Below the pieces are notes generated by a model that saw nothing but the letters and a program-made list of their open reading frames with translations, did no database searches and was not told where the DNA came from. The position numbers were made by a program, and so were the translations under genes. From Gammaproteobacteria bacterium (GTDB lineage Bacteria; Pseudomonadota; Gammaproteobacteria; Chromatiales; Chromatiaceae), in the NCBI GenBank assembly GCA_015231665.1, contig JADGBD010000007.1, forward strand, positions 1 to 20,843: a stretch of 20,843 nt of DNA, in the 5' to 3' direction. Positions 8,001-13,328 of the stretch are shown here, piece after piece. Positions within the stretch are counted from its first letter, which is position 1; each line of letters opens with the position of its first letter.

Positions 8001-10688
8001 TTGGCGGATGGCATCCAGGCAGATCAGGGCGTCATAGGGCAACAGGATCAGACCCAGCAGGGCCAACATCAGGGGGCGAGCGGCGGCCCTGGCGGTCATG
8101 TTCAGATGCACCAGCCAGTCGCGCTCCAGGGGTTTGCGCAGCAGGCCAATCAACCCCGTCACCAGGCTGGGCAGAAACAGCACCGCCACAACCAGCCCCA
8201 GCCACAACCCGGCAGGCCCCGGCCCCCACAGCCAGCCACCGACCAGCAGAACCAGCAAGGCCGGCGCCAGCAGGCTGCGGCGCAGGTTATCCAGCAGCTT
8301 CCAGCGCGACAGGGCCGACAGCGGGTTGCGCTGACGGCCTGCCTCCGCCCTGCCCGGCACCCAGGGCAGCAGCCAGCCGGCCAGCTGCCAGTCGCCGCGA
8401 ATCCAGCGGTGGCGGCGGCTGGCCTCGCTGGTGTAACTGGCCGGATGTTCCTCGATCAGATCCACATCGCTCACCAGCGCCGAACGTGCATAGCCGCCTT
8501 CCAGCAGATCGTGGCTGAGGATCAGATTGTCGGGAAAGCGTCCGGCCAGCACTTGGCGAAAGGCATCCACATCATAGATACCCTTGCCGATGAAGGAGCC
8601 CTCGGCAAAGACATCCTGATACAGATCAGACACCTCGCGGGTATAGGGGTCCAGCCCGGCATCACCGGCGAACAAGCGGCTGAAGCGCGACTGGCCGGCA
8701 CTGGCCAGGCTGATGGAAGCACGCGGCTGGAGGATGCCATAGCCCTGCACTATGCGCCCCAGGGCGGCGGAAAACACCGGCCGATTGAGCGGATGGGCCA
8801 GGTTGCCGATGAGCTTGCAGGCGCTATCGCGGGGTAGCTGGGTGTCGGTATCCAGGGTAATCACATAGCGGATCGAGCCCAACCAGGCGGGATCGGCAAC
8901 CGGGCCGACAAAGGCCCCCTGCCCCTCGCCGCGCAGCAGGGCATTGAGCTGCTCCAGCTTGCCGCGCTTGCGCTCATGACCCATCCACACCCCCTCGACC
9001 GGGTTCCAGCTGCGCGCACGGTGCAGCAGCAGGAAGATCTCCGGGCGATCATCCTGATAGCGCTGGTTGAGCGCCTGCACCGCGGCCTGGGCATAGGCGA
9101 GCAAGGCATCCTCACCGGGCAGACACTGCTCCGCCGCGTCATGGAAATCCGTCATCAAGGCAAAGAACAGATTGGGGTCACGATTGCCCAGATAGCGAAT
9201 CTCCAGGGCCTCGATCAGCGCGTCCACATCCTCGGCACAGGCCAGCAGGGTCGGCACCACCACCAGGCTGCGCTGCTCGTCAGGAATGCCCTGGGAAAAA
9301 TCCAGGCGCGGCAAAGCGTGAGGTGGCAGCAGCAGGCTGAGCAGCAGATTCACCAGCGCCACCGCCAGAGCCGAACCGCCAATGAGGCTGGTGACGGCCA
9401 CCAGGCCGTAGCGCCAGTCCGTCGGGCTGAAGCCGCCAAAGGCCGACTGCAGCGCGGCCCAGCTGACCAATCCGCTGAGCAGCAGGATAGCGCCCAGATA
9501 CAGGGGCAAGGCAAAGGCCCGACCCAGCCGCCGCAGCCGCACTGGCAGCGACACTCTACAGCCCAGCTGTTGCTCCAGCTGTGCCCGACCGGCGTCGATC
9601 AGGTAGTAGCCCACATGGGCGCGTCTATCTCCAGCACCCTGGGCCATGGCCGCCGCTTGCGCCAGTTGGATCGCCACTCGGGCCACCGCCGGTTCGCTAC
9701 AGGCCTTGTGCCGACAACCCTGCGCCAGCTCCTCGATGACATGGCGATAGCGGTCACGGCTGGCAAAATCCTGCCCGGCGTGCATCCCGGCCGGGTCCTC
9801 GCGCAGGGTCTGTTCGACCAGGCTGAGGGATTCGACGTAGTCTTTCCAGTCCATGGCGCCGATGAACCGCAGACTGCCGATGCTGTTGGCAATGGATATC
9901 TGATTGGTGGCAGCGGACCGTCCCGCCGCCTCCAGCAGCTGGGTCGCACTCACCCCCTGCTCTGCCAGCTTCTGCTCCACCCAGGTCTGCACGAAGGCCA
10001 GAGCCTGTCCCTGGGTCTGGAGCCTGGCGGAGAACTCCTCAACAAAGGCAGCACTCAGGGGCAGGTCGGCATCGGCAAACGCGGCCAGCAGGTGGATCAG
10101 CTGTTTCGGTTCCTTTTCCGCCATGTCCAGCAATCGCTCGGCCCAGATCAGGGCCTCATCACGCTCCTCGCGCCGCTTGGCGATGCGGCGTCCCACCCGG
10201 CGCAGGTTCTCCAGCAGCGCCAGGCGCAGCATGATCGGAAAGGCCCAGAGCTCACCCAGCTGCAAGGGTTCGATGCTCTGATAGGCGGCGATGAACTGAT
10301 GAGTATTTTCGCTATCCACCCGGCCATCCATGTGGGAGATCAACTCCAGGGCCAGGTCGTAGATCCGCGGAGAGCCCGCTGAGGGGCCATGAATCAAGCG
10401 CGGCAACTGCCGACTATAGCCCGGCGGCAGGTCCTGGCGCGCCCGGCTGATCTGCTGTTCGATGAGATAGAAGTTATCCAGCAACCAGGCCTCCGCCGGG
10501 GCAATCGCCTGCCCCGCCGTGACCGCAGCACTTACCAGCTCGTAGGCCGCCAGCAACACTCGCCCATTATCCGCCAGCCGTGCCAGCAGGCGATCCGCTC
10601 CTGGACGCGGGTCTATCTCATGCTGACCGGCCAAACTGACCGCATGGCGCTTGAGCTGCTCGATACTGAACAGCTCCGCCCGCAACAA
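2055..10688 (-). CDS. Cyclic beta-1,2-glucan synthase (NdvB/ChvB/Cgs family, GT84-GH94)
   Basis: This inner-membrane enzyme builds a protein-linked beta-1,2-glucan from UDP-glucose and releases it as a cyclic periplasmic glucan. The frame from TTG 10686-10688 gives 2877 residues, matching rhizobial and Brucella homologues of about 2830-2870. Order: N-terminal domain (1-385); about seven hydrophobic segments (near 391-414, 426-455, 807-852 as two, 871-890, 932-947, 964-985); GT84 domain with D613xD615 in TLDTDTQLPRD, E730 in HDLLEGGYARS and RRHRW762IRGDWQ; a glycoamylase-like domain (about 1000-1540, ending SFMSHHQGMSLL); beta-sandwich regions; and a C-terminal GH94 phosphorylase domain with GDWNDGMN (Asp2561, the expected general acid, sets glucan length). 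All parts look intact. The true start is probably 21 codons upstream (see the site at 10749-10765). It is a single large gene reading towards carA. Confidence 0.95.
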   Translation of the reverse strand: MLRAELFSIEQLKRHAVSLAGQHEIDPRPGADRLLARLADNGRVLLAAYELVSAAVTAGQAIAPAEAWLLDNFYLIEQQISRARQDLPPGYSRQLPRLIHGPSAGSPRIYDLALELISHMDGRVDSENTHQFIAAYQSIEPLQLGELWAFPIMLRLALLENLRRVGRRIAKRREERDEALIWAERLLDMAEKEPKQLIHLLAAFADADLPLSAAFVEEFSARLQTQGQALAFVQTWVEQKLAEQGVSATQLLEAAGRSAATNQISIANSIGSLRFIGAMDWKDYVESLSLVEQTLREDPAGMHAGQDFASRDRYRHVIEELAQGCRHKACSEPAVARVAIQLAQAAAMAQGAGDRRAHVGYYLIDAGRAQLEQQLGCRVSLPVRLRRLGRAFALPLYLGAILLLSGLVSWAALQSAFGGFSPTDWRYGLVAVTSLIGGSALAVALVNLLLSLLLPPHALPRLDFSQGIPDEQRSLVVVPTLLACAEDVDALIEALEIRYLGNRDPNLFFALMTDFHDAAEQCLPGEDALLAYAQAAVQALNQRYQDDRPEIFLLLHRARSWNPVEGVWMGHERKRGKLEQLNALLRGEGQGAFVGPVADPAWLGSIRYVITLDTDTQLPRDSACKLIGNLAHPLNRPVFSAALGRIVQGYGILQPRASISLASAGQSRFSRLFAGDAGLDPYTREVSDLYQDVFAEGSFIGKGIYDVDAFRQVLAGRFPDNLILSHDLLEGGYARSALVSDVDLIEEHPASYTSEASRRHRWIRGDWQLAGWLLPWVPGRAEAGRQRNPLSALSRWKLLDNLRRSLLAPALLVLLVGGWLWGPGPAGLWLGLVVAVLFLPSLVTGLIGLLRKPLERDWLVHLNMTARAAARPLMLALLGLILLPYDALICLDAIRQSGLRMLMGRRGLLLWHSKVYARRNGSRSLSSFWREIWIGPLLASALLLWLWQNGAEGFRSEFWPEFWQLPVLLLWLASPLVAWWISKPLLSPTADLSTEQRAFLRSCARRTWRYFADFVTAEDNWLPPDNVQDSRDQKHPASAIASRTSPTNIGMSLLADLAAQDFGYISSTELLQRLGRSLGSMEKLQRYRGHFFNWYDTRSLQPLHPQYVSSVDSGNLLGCLLTLQAGLAELKQQPLLSSAAFAGLRDTLQVWLEQPPATPPAGLGQGLDQGLDLLRTSLDVLLAEEQPLTLAKAHAELVKLQRVSAELILTLTALAALAADKPGGGEALYWARAFEHQARVLRDELQSLLPQADDLSPIPSPIPSLAELAQREAPGAKGGDRARAQLACIDTLIQRCQRLAEMDFEFLYDSGRGLLSIGYDLDQRHRDPACYDLLASEARLASFLLIAQGQVPQKHWFNLGRLLTRHGGTLSLISWSGSMFEYLMPQLIMPSYPNTLLEQTCKAAVARQIEYGRQRGVPWGISESCYNATDMHQVYQYRAFGVPGLGFKRGLGDDLVIAPYASALALMVLPEQACANLQRLAQQGVLGAYGFFEAIDYTPSRLPRGTSRALVRSFMSHHQGMSLLAFAQLLLQRPMQRRFLADAQVRATELLLQERVPKQGATLHPHAAEVQATARPPLADAGSIMRLFGEPNTAIPEVHLLSNGRYHLMATQAGGGYSRWRDLAITRWREDATCDNWGTFIYLRDRDSGRYWSSAHQPTGRKADHYEAIFVQGRAEYRRRDQAIEAHTEISVSPEDDVEIRRIKLTNQSSRARHIEVTSYAEVVLAPLNSDLAHRAFSNLFVQTEILAERQAILCTRRQRTPEESVPWMFHLLAAPGAGDGETSFETDRARFIGRNRSPANPLALEGGEASALLSNTQGPVLDPIVAIRRSLRLQPDESACLQIISGVADTRAAALALLDKYCDRHFVERAFEMAWFQSQEVLRHLGASEADAQVYGRLAGSVIYANALHRAAPGVIGRNRLGQAGLWKFAISGDLPIVLLRIGDLNRIDLVKQTLQAHAYWRIKGLAVDLVILNEDFSGYRAVLHDLITGLINTGGEAQLSDRPGGVFLRRAEELSEEDRVLLQTVASVQIGDGVTNLLEQVERRLPITRLPRPLQAKPPAVTDPIYPPVYPLAPRERVFCNGLGGFTPDGHEYLITLEPGQHTPAPWVNVIASPHIGTVVSESGSAYTWVENAHEFRLTHWHNDPISDSSGEAIYLRDEDSAAFWSLTPQPAPGRSGYLCRHGFGYSVFEHYEAGIASELFTYVAMDAPVKFLVVKLRNRSQRARSLSLTGYWELVLGEWRHANLMHIVTSVDPHNGALLAHNAYGRECANRVVFAQVSTTQRSLTGNRTEFIGRNGSLASPAALRREQLSGRTGAGLDPCAAIQARVELGAGQEQEIVFVFGAAAHTDQARQFIDQYSGPAGARLALEAVWAHWNRTLGAVNLDTPDQALNLLANGWLVYQTLSCRLWGRSGHYQSGGAYGFRDQLQDSMALVHATPWLAREQLLRCAGRQFLQGDVQHWWHPPKGQGVRTHFSDDYLWLAYATCRYVQTTGDTGVLDEPVAFLEGRALYPQEEAYYDQPQVSAEVASLYEHCVRAIKHGLRFGVHGLPLMGCGDWNDGMNRVGPKGQGESVWLAWFLYENLQLFAALAATRGDAAFAELCREQAAELRGKIEEQAWDGGWYKRAWFDDGTPLGSASNAECQIDSISQSWAVISGGGDRLRARQAMAAVDQRLVRREQQIIQLLDPPFDHSELEPGYIKGYIPGVRENGGQYSHAAIWASMAFALLGDKERAWELFALLNPIHHASTAEAMQRYRVEPYVMCADIYAAEPHVGRGGWTWYTGAAGWMYRLTLETLLGLHLEVDHLRIAPCIPAHWPAYKIHYRYRDTLYHISIKNAPGGSSQVSRLSLDGSESADNRIALVDDRQEHFVELELG

Positions 10689-10748
10689 GGCGGTATCCTC
10701 ATCCCGCTGCAGGCGAGATCGAGCCGATGGCGAAAAGGCAAAGGTGTT

Positions 10749-10765
10749 GATAGAGAAACTCCTCT
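10749..10765 (-). promoter_or_regulatory. Strong Shine-Dalgarno sequence facing an ATC codon, upstream of the glucan synthase frame
   Basis: On the minus strand AGAGGAG (10765-10759) is followed by a 7-nt spacer and ATC (10751-10749), in frame with the synthase; an in-frame TAG lies just before it at 10766-10764. The reading would add 21 residues beginning (M)NTFAFSPSARS and running into the conserved LLRAELFSIEQ. No ATG or GTG exists in frame between this site and the TTG at 10688, and the TTG has no good Shine-Dalgarno sequence. Either ATC is a rare start, or an ATG has been mutated or misread. Confidence 0.55.
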
Positions 10766-10788
10766 AAGTGGCGTAGTTGTTTCAAACA

Positions 10789-10828
10789 GGACGCAGGGGA
10801 TGCAAAGAAGCGCGGAGAGCGCAGAGTT
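10789..10828 (+). repeat. Third copy of the CGCAGAG-type repeat arm
   Basis: The stretch starts GGACGCAGGGGATGC and continues AAGAAGCGC and GCGCAGAG, aligning without gaps to the arms at 465-505 and 586-544. It lies alone, without a facing partner, in the 200-nt leader between the small basic gene and the glucan synthase. Confidence 0.65.
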
Positions 10829-10878
10829 GAAAACTCAAACCCCAGCGCAGCCTGCCCAACCCAACGCCTAAGAGCCTG

Positions 10879-10909
10879 TAGCCCGGATGGAGTGCGAAAA
10901 ATCCGGGGG
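10879..10909. repeat. TAGCCCGGAT hairpin repeat
   Basis: The arms CCCGGAT (10882-10888) and ATCCGGG (10901-10907) form a 7-bp stem around a 12-nt loop, preceded by TAG. Repeats of this look (TAGCCCGGATG...AATCCGGGG) are common dispersed elements in gammaproteobacterial intergenic DNA, from general knowledge. It could also attenuate transcription between the small basic gene and the glucan synthase, but no T-run follows. Confidence 0.55.
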
Positions 10910-10951
10910 CTCGCTCAACAACAGCTACCGATATACACCACAGCTCCCAGC

Positions 10952-11074
10952 TTAGCGTTCAGCCCCAAGCAGCCCCTTGGCCTCCTTCTTTGACTTCTTT
11001 GCCGACTTCTTCTCCTTGGGTGTCAGTGTCGCCTTTTTCTTGTCTTCCTTGTTACTTTTGCGTTCTTTTGTCAT
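10952..11074 (-). CDS. Small, very Lys-rich cytoplasmic protein of 40 residues
   Basis: This short frame (ATG 11074-11072, stop TAA 10954-10952) encodes MTKERKSNKEDKKKATLTPK followed by twenty more residues ending GLLGAER. Sixteen of the 40 residues are Lys or Arg in the form KEKKSAKKSKK, with no Cys, no hydrophobic segment and no signal peptide. GGAG lies about 10 nt before the ATG. I recall similar short proteins (KERKSNKEAKK...LTPKEKKAAK) as uncharacterised proteins in other proteobacteria, which argues for a real gene, but I know of no function; nucleic-acid binding is only a guess from charge. It follows the DUF3309 gene by 72 nt on the same strand and precedes the glucan synthase leader, so the two small genes may be cotranscribed. 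Confidence 0.7.
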   Translation of the reverse strand: MTKERKSNKEDKKKATLTPKEKKSAKKSKKEAKGLLGAER

Positions 11075-11146
11075 CTTAGTTTTACTCCAAACTACGGCTT
11101 ATATTGTTCTAGTAAATCAGGCGTAATGCTCGGTACTGAAAAAGCG

Positions 11147-11305
11147 CTATATCTTGCCCAGCAGCAACAAAATCACCAGAATCACCACCACTGTCCCAAG
11201 CACGCCGCTGGGTGAATAACCCCATCCACGGCTATGCGGCCAAGCTGGAATCACACCGATCAGTAGCAGGACCAGGACGACCAGCAGAATTGTACCTAAT
11301 GTCAT
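11147..11305 (-). CDS. DUF3309-type small membrane protein, 52 residues
   Basis: The protein begins MTLGTILLVVLVLLLIGVIP, has a polar middle AWPHSRGWGYSPSG and ends with a second hydrophobic stretch VLGTVVVILVILLLLGKI. This two-helix hairpin with the PxWPHSRxWGYxPSG centre is the DUF3309 pattern; the function of the family is unknown. GAGGAG lies 6 nt before the ATG at 11305-11303, so the start is secure. The stop is TAG (11149-11147), the only gene here that ends in an intended TAG, which matters for reading the amber codon in recQ. It is divergent from the SYLF gene across a 364-nt gap and 72 nt upstream of the 40-residue Lys-rich gene. Confidence 0.85.
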   Translation of the reverse strand: MTLGTILLVVLVLLLIGVIPAWPHSRGWGYSPSGVLGTVVVILVILLLLGKI

Positions 11306-11669
11306 TAGTTTCTCCTCAAATTGTGTTATTACTCAACCCTAAGCTTAGTTCAATCAGCCCCTGCCGTCTGTTCGATAGCGCACAAAAGCAATTCACCGCC
11401 AATGATTCAGCTGTTCGCCTTACAAACACGCTAGCAATTCAACTGACCCTTTGTGCGGCATCGTACAGACTCCCGCTTGTGATCGGCTTAATCTTCATCT
11501 CATCGGCAGCATCTGAATTATCTTATTCTTGCCTGCCGATCCTTCTACCGACCATCGCCGCATTCAACCTATCTGTAGCGATAGAACGGAACTAACAATA
11601 GAGCGCTCTGAAGGCCATTGGTTCATCAGGGCACATAATAACCATCAGCAACCCGCAAGGAATTTATCC
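11306..11669. other. Divergent intergenic region, 364 nt, AT-richer than its surroundings
   Basis: It separates the DUF3309 gene (minus) from the SYLF gene (plus) and must hold both promoters. It is visibly less GC-rich than flanking genes. A small inverted repeat CTATC...GATAG (about 11570-11585) and GGAACT (11588-11593) followed by TCTGA (11607-11611) were seen, but the spacing is too short for a standard sigma-E promoter. No convincing -35/-10 pair, gene or dispersed repeat was found. Reading frames entering the region lack ribosome sites or family features. Confidence 0.5.
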
Positions 11670-12230
11670 ATGTATAAGTTAAAAAACCCGATCCGCTCCA
11701 TCGCCCTGACAACAGTGGCCGTCGCTTCACTTGGCCTGATGAGTAATGCCATTGGAGCAACCGCTGAAGAATTGGACAAGGATTCTGATCAAGCCCTGCA
11801 AACCCTTTATCAAGCAGAGCCTGTGTCTAAAGAAATGTCACGCAATGCCAAGGCCATGCTGGTCTTCCCTAACATTGTCAAGGCCGGCCTGGTATTTGGC
11901 GGCAGTTATGGCGAAGGTGTTTTGATCAAGGGCGCCAAGGTCGTCGATTACTATAATTCGGTGACTGGCTCCTGGGGGCTGCAGGTAGGCGCCCAATCCT
12001 ATGGCTATGCGGTATTCCTCATGACAGACAAGGCCGTCCGCTATATTGAAGATACCAAGGGCTGGGAACTGGGCGTTGGCCCGACCCTAGTAGTTGTGGA
12101 TGAGGGAGTGGCCAAGAATCTCTCAACCTCCACACTCAAAGACGACGCCTATGCCTTTACATTCAGCCAACAGGGGTTAATGGCTGGGGTCAGCCTCGAA
12201 GGGACCAAGATATCCCATATCAAGCGTTGA
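11670..12230 (+). CDS. Secreted lipid-binding SYLF (YSC84/DUF500) domain protein
   Basis: The 186-residue protein starts at ATG 11670, with AAGGAA 7 nt upstream; the longer frame from 11529 has no ribosome site and would bury the signal peptide. Residues 1-30 form a signal peptide (basic MYKLKNPIR, hydrophobic core, likely cleavage after NAIGA). The rest is the SYLF domain: ALQTLYQAEPVSKEMSRNAK, AMLVFPNIVKAGLVFGGSYG, EGVLIKGAKVVDYY, SWGLQVGAQSYGYAVFLMT and a C-terminal GLMAGVSLEGTKISHIKR. Eukaryotic SYLF domains bind phosphoinositides; the role of bacterial periplasmic versions is unsettled, with envelope stress commonly suggested. A strong terminator follows 39 nt after the stop, so it is probably transcribed alone. 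The neighbours are stress-type lipoproteins on the other strand. Confidence 0.9.
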   Translation: MYKLKNPIRSIALTTVAVASLGLMSNAIGATAEELDKDSDQALQTLYQAEPVSKEMSRNAKAMLVFPNIVKAGLVFGGSYGEGVLIKGAKVVDYYNSVTGSWGLQVGAQSYGYAVFLMTDKAVRYIEDTKGWELGVGPTLVVVDEGVAKNLSTSTLKDDAYAFTFSQQGLMAGVSLEGTKISHIKR

Positions 12231-12269
12231 TCATCAAACCTGAATCAGGCTAAGACGCCTGCAAGACCA

Positions 12270-12308
12270 CAGGAGCCGCTAAATCCTTTAGCGGCTCCTG
12301 TTTTATTA
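12270..12308 (+). terminator. Rho-independent terminator after the SYLF gene
   Basis: A perfect 14-bp stem (12270-12283 with 12287-12300, GC-rich at the base as CAGGAGCCGC) closes a 3-nt loop and is followed by TTTTATTA. Only the plus direction has a T-run. Its tail touches the stop codon of the lipoprotein gene on the opposite strand (12306-12308). Confidence 0.93.
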
Positions 12309-12494
12309 CCTTTCTTGCTGTATCCCATCCCTGAGATTATCACCCGCCTGCTCGATCTGAATACCCGCCTTCTCCACGGCATTATCGATACGCTCACCGG
12401 CCTTTTCTGCCGGACCTGGTTCGCTACAACCCGTGATTACCGCAAAAAATGCCGCAAGCAGGATGCTGGAAGCTATAAGATGTACTGCCTTCAT
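12306..12494 (-). CDS. Small lipoprotein with an amphipathic helix, 62 residues
   Basis: The ATG at 12494-12492 is chosen because GAGGAG lies just upstream and a complete lipoprotein signal follows: MKAVHLIASSILLAAFF, then AVITGC with the lipidated Cys23. The longer frame starting at 12581 lacks both. The mature part of 40 residues, SEPGPAEKAGERIDNAVEKA and so on, repeats the pattern AG-x-x-I/L-x-x-A about every 11 residues (AGERIDNAVEKAGIQIEQAG), predicting one amphipathic helix lying along a membrane. I recognise the style (small helical envelope lipoproteins) but no named family. It is 114 nt downstream of the osmB-like gene on the same strand, and the two may form an operon. Confidence 0.75.
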   Translation of the reverse strand: MKAVHLIASSILLAAFFAVITGCSEPGPAEKAGERIDNAVEKAGIQIEQAGDNLRDGIQQER

Positions 12495-12608
12495 GATTGC
12501 TCTCTCCTCTAAGATGGCCGGAATGAAAACCAGACCGGGCTCAAGCCAAAAGCCCGCGATGACTCCACGCCGGGAATACACTCTGGGCTGATTGACGCCA
12601 GTTTATTA

Positions 12609-12824
12609 TCAGTAATCCACTTCGTGTCCAATGAGGCCACCAATAGCGGCTCCACCTACAGTTCCCGCTGCGCTACCACCTGTTATCACGGCACCGCTGA
12701 CAGCGCCAATACCTGCGCCAACTGCTGTATTTTCGTCCTGCCTCGACATACTCGAGCAACCGCCCAGATACACCAGCAGTATGACCGCAATGGCTAGGAG
12801 GGTTTGTTTCTGTAACTTTTTCAT
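12609..12824 (-). CDS. osmB: OsmB-like glycine-zipper lipoprotein, 71 residues
   Basis: The start at ATG 12824-12822 is supported by AAGG 8 nt upstream and by the lipoprotein signal MKKLQKQTLLAIAVILL ending in the lipobox YLGGC (Cys23). The mature part follows E. coli OsmB closely: CSSMSRQDENTAVGAGIGAV, then SGAVITGGSAAGTVGGAAIG and GLIGHEVDY, against OsmB RDRNTAIGAGAGALGGAVLT and GGAAVGGVIGHQVGK, with nearly the same length (72 in E. coli). The Gly-x3-Gly repeats form a glycine zipper. OsmB is an osmotically and stationary-phase induced outer-membrane lipoprotein of unclear function. The longer frame from 12893 has no ribosome site. No RcsB or sigma-S site could be assigned. Confidence 0.85.
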   Translation of the reverse strand: MKKLQKQTLLAIAVILLVYLGGCSSMSRQDENTAVGAGIGAVSGAVITGGSAAGTVGGAAIGGLIGHEVDY

Positions 12825-12952
12825 CTGATGACCTTCTTTGTAGTTATTTATCCGACTGCTTAGCGGATTGAGCGGGCTGCCAAAGCGGCCCATTCCGCCA
12901 GTTGAAAAGCAACTGGCTCCGATACCAAAAGCTTATGTCAGATGCAGCTGCA

Positions 12953-12968
12953 TATCTGTCTGCTGGCG
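12953..12968 (+). repeat. 16-bp direct repeat, copy 1
   Basis: TATCTGTCTGCTGGCG occurs here and at 14905-14920, identical and in the same orientation, with GCAG five nt before it here and six nt before it in the other copy. It may be a protein-binding site or a remnant of a longer duplication. Confidence 0.5.
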
Positions 12969-13024
12969 TACATAGGGGAACAATCCTGGACAATTGGAGA
13001 GAGCCTGAGGCCCTGATCTTTTAC

Positions 13025-13135
13025 TGTGAAACATCCTTGGCAAATATCGAGTCCCGAGTCCCGAGCCCCGAGTCCCGGCGCCAGCAAAAGATGTTTCATG
13101 TTCCGGGGTGGGGTTGTCCGCTCCATGAGCGTTAG
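13025..13135 (+). repeat. 111-bp element, left copy, with TGAAACATC terminal arms and a heptamer array
   Basis: This copy aligns without gaps to the reverse complement of 14691-14801, with about 95 of 111 positions identical by eye. It starts TGTGAAACATCC and contains a tandem GAGTCCC/GAGCCCC heptamer array (13049-13076). GATGTTTCA (13090-13098) is the exact inverse of TGAAACATC (13027-13035), so the first 74 nt can fold into a hairpin with the heptamers in the loop. The remainder, TTCCGGGGTGG...TGTCCGCTCC...GCGTTAG, is also conserved between copies. Confidence 0.85.
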
Positions 13136-13233
13136 ATCTTTTACAACTCTGCGGTCTTCGCGCTTGTCGACTCGGGTCTCCAGCTTATCCCCAATGTCAT
13201 CAGAACTTAGCGAGAAAGTGCTGGCTGAACGGA

Positions 13234-13283
13234 GCGGTGTCCTGAGCCTGGCCGAAGGGCGGTGTCCTGAGCCTGGCCGAAGG
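13234..13283 (+). repeat. Perfect 25-bp tandem duplication of the CCTGAGCCT-type repeat
   Basis: Positions 13234-13258 and 13259-13283 are identical and directly adjacent; each unit contains GTCCTGAGCCTGGCCGAAGG. Related degenerate units are at 1915-1971. Confidence 0.9.
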
Positions 13284-13298
13284 ATCGAAGCCAGCCGC

Positions 13299-13327
13299 CG
13301 CTCGCTTCGACTTCGCTCAGCGAACGG
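13299..13327 (-). repeat. Inverted unit of the CCTGAGCCT-type repeat next to the LpxR-like stop codon
   Basis: Read on the minus strand it is CCGTTCGCTGAGCGAAGTCG followed by AAGCGAGC, sharing CTGAGC and the CGAAG end with the tandem units at 13234-13283 but facing them. Together they could fold into a stem-loop downstream of the LpxR-like gene and act as a terminator substitute; no T-run is present. Confidence 0.5.
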
Positions 13328-13328
13328 C

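Larger units (their letters stand above)
12825..13328. other. Repeat-rich intergenic region of 504 nt without a convincing gene
   Basis: It lies between the start of the osmB-like gene and the end of the LpxR-like gene, both minus strand. It holds a 16-bp sequence shared with 14905-14920, the left 111-bp element (13025-13135), a scrap of the CGCAGAG repeat (13148-13160), a perfect 25-bp tandem duplication (13234-13283) and an oppositely oriented unit of the same family (13299-13327). The reading frames across it (for example plus strand 12902-13135 and 13026-13799) are composed largely of repeat DNA or antisense to the LpxR-like gene and have no ribosome site, so I call no gene. Confidence 0.7.

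Noticed and set aside
8976..10382. A 468-codon plus-strand frame
   Set aside because: Antisense to the N-terminal half of the glucan synthase; Gln/His-rich shadow translation without domains.
11212..11595. A 127-codon plus-strand frame upstream of the SYLF gene
   Set aside because: Starts inside the antisense of the DUF3309 gene, lacks a ribosome site and resembles no family; AT-rich intergenic DNA explains it.
11588..11611. GGAACT followed by TCTGA as a sigma-E promoter for the SYLF gene
   Set aside because: The gap is 13 nt, about 4 nt shorter than sigma-E promoters need; kept only as a note.
13049..13076. CRISPR-like array from the heptamer repeats
   Set aside because: Units are 7 bp without spacers; it is a simple tandem array inside a hairpin element.
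12902..13135. A 77-codon plus-strand frame before the LpxR-like gene
   Set aside because: Its second half is the 111-bp repeat and heptamer array (translated SRVPSPESR), with no ribosome site.
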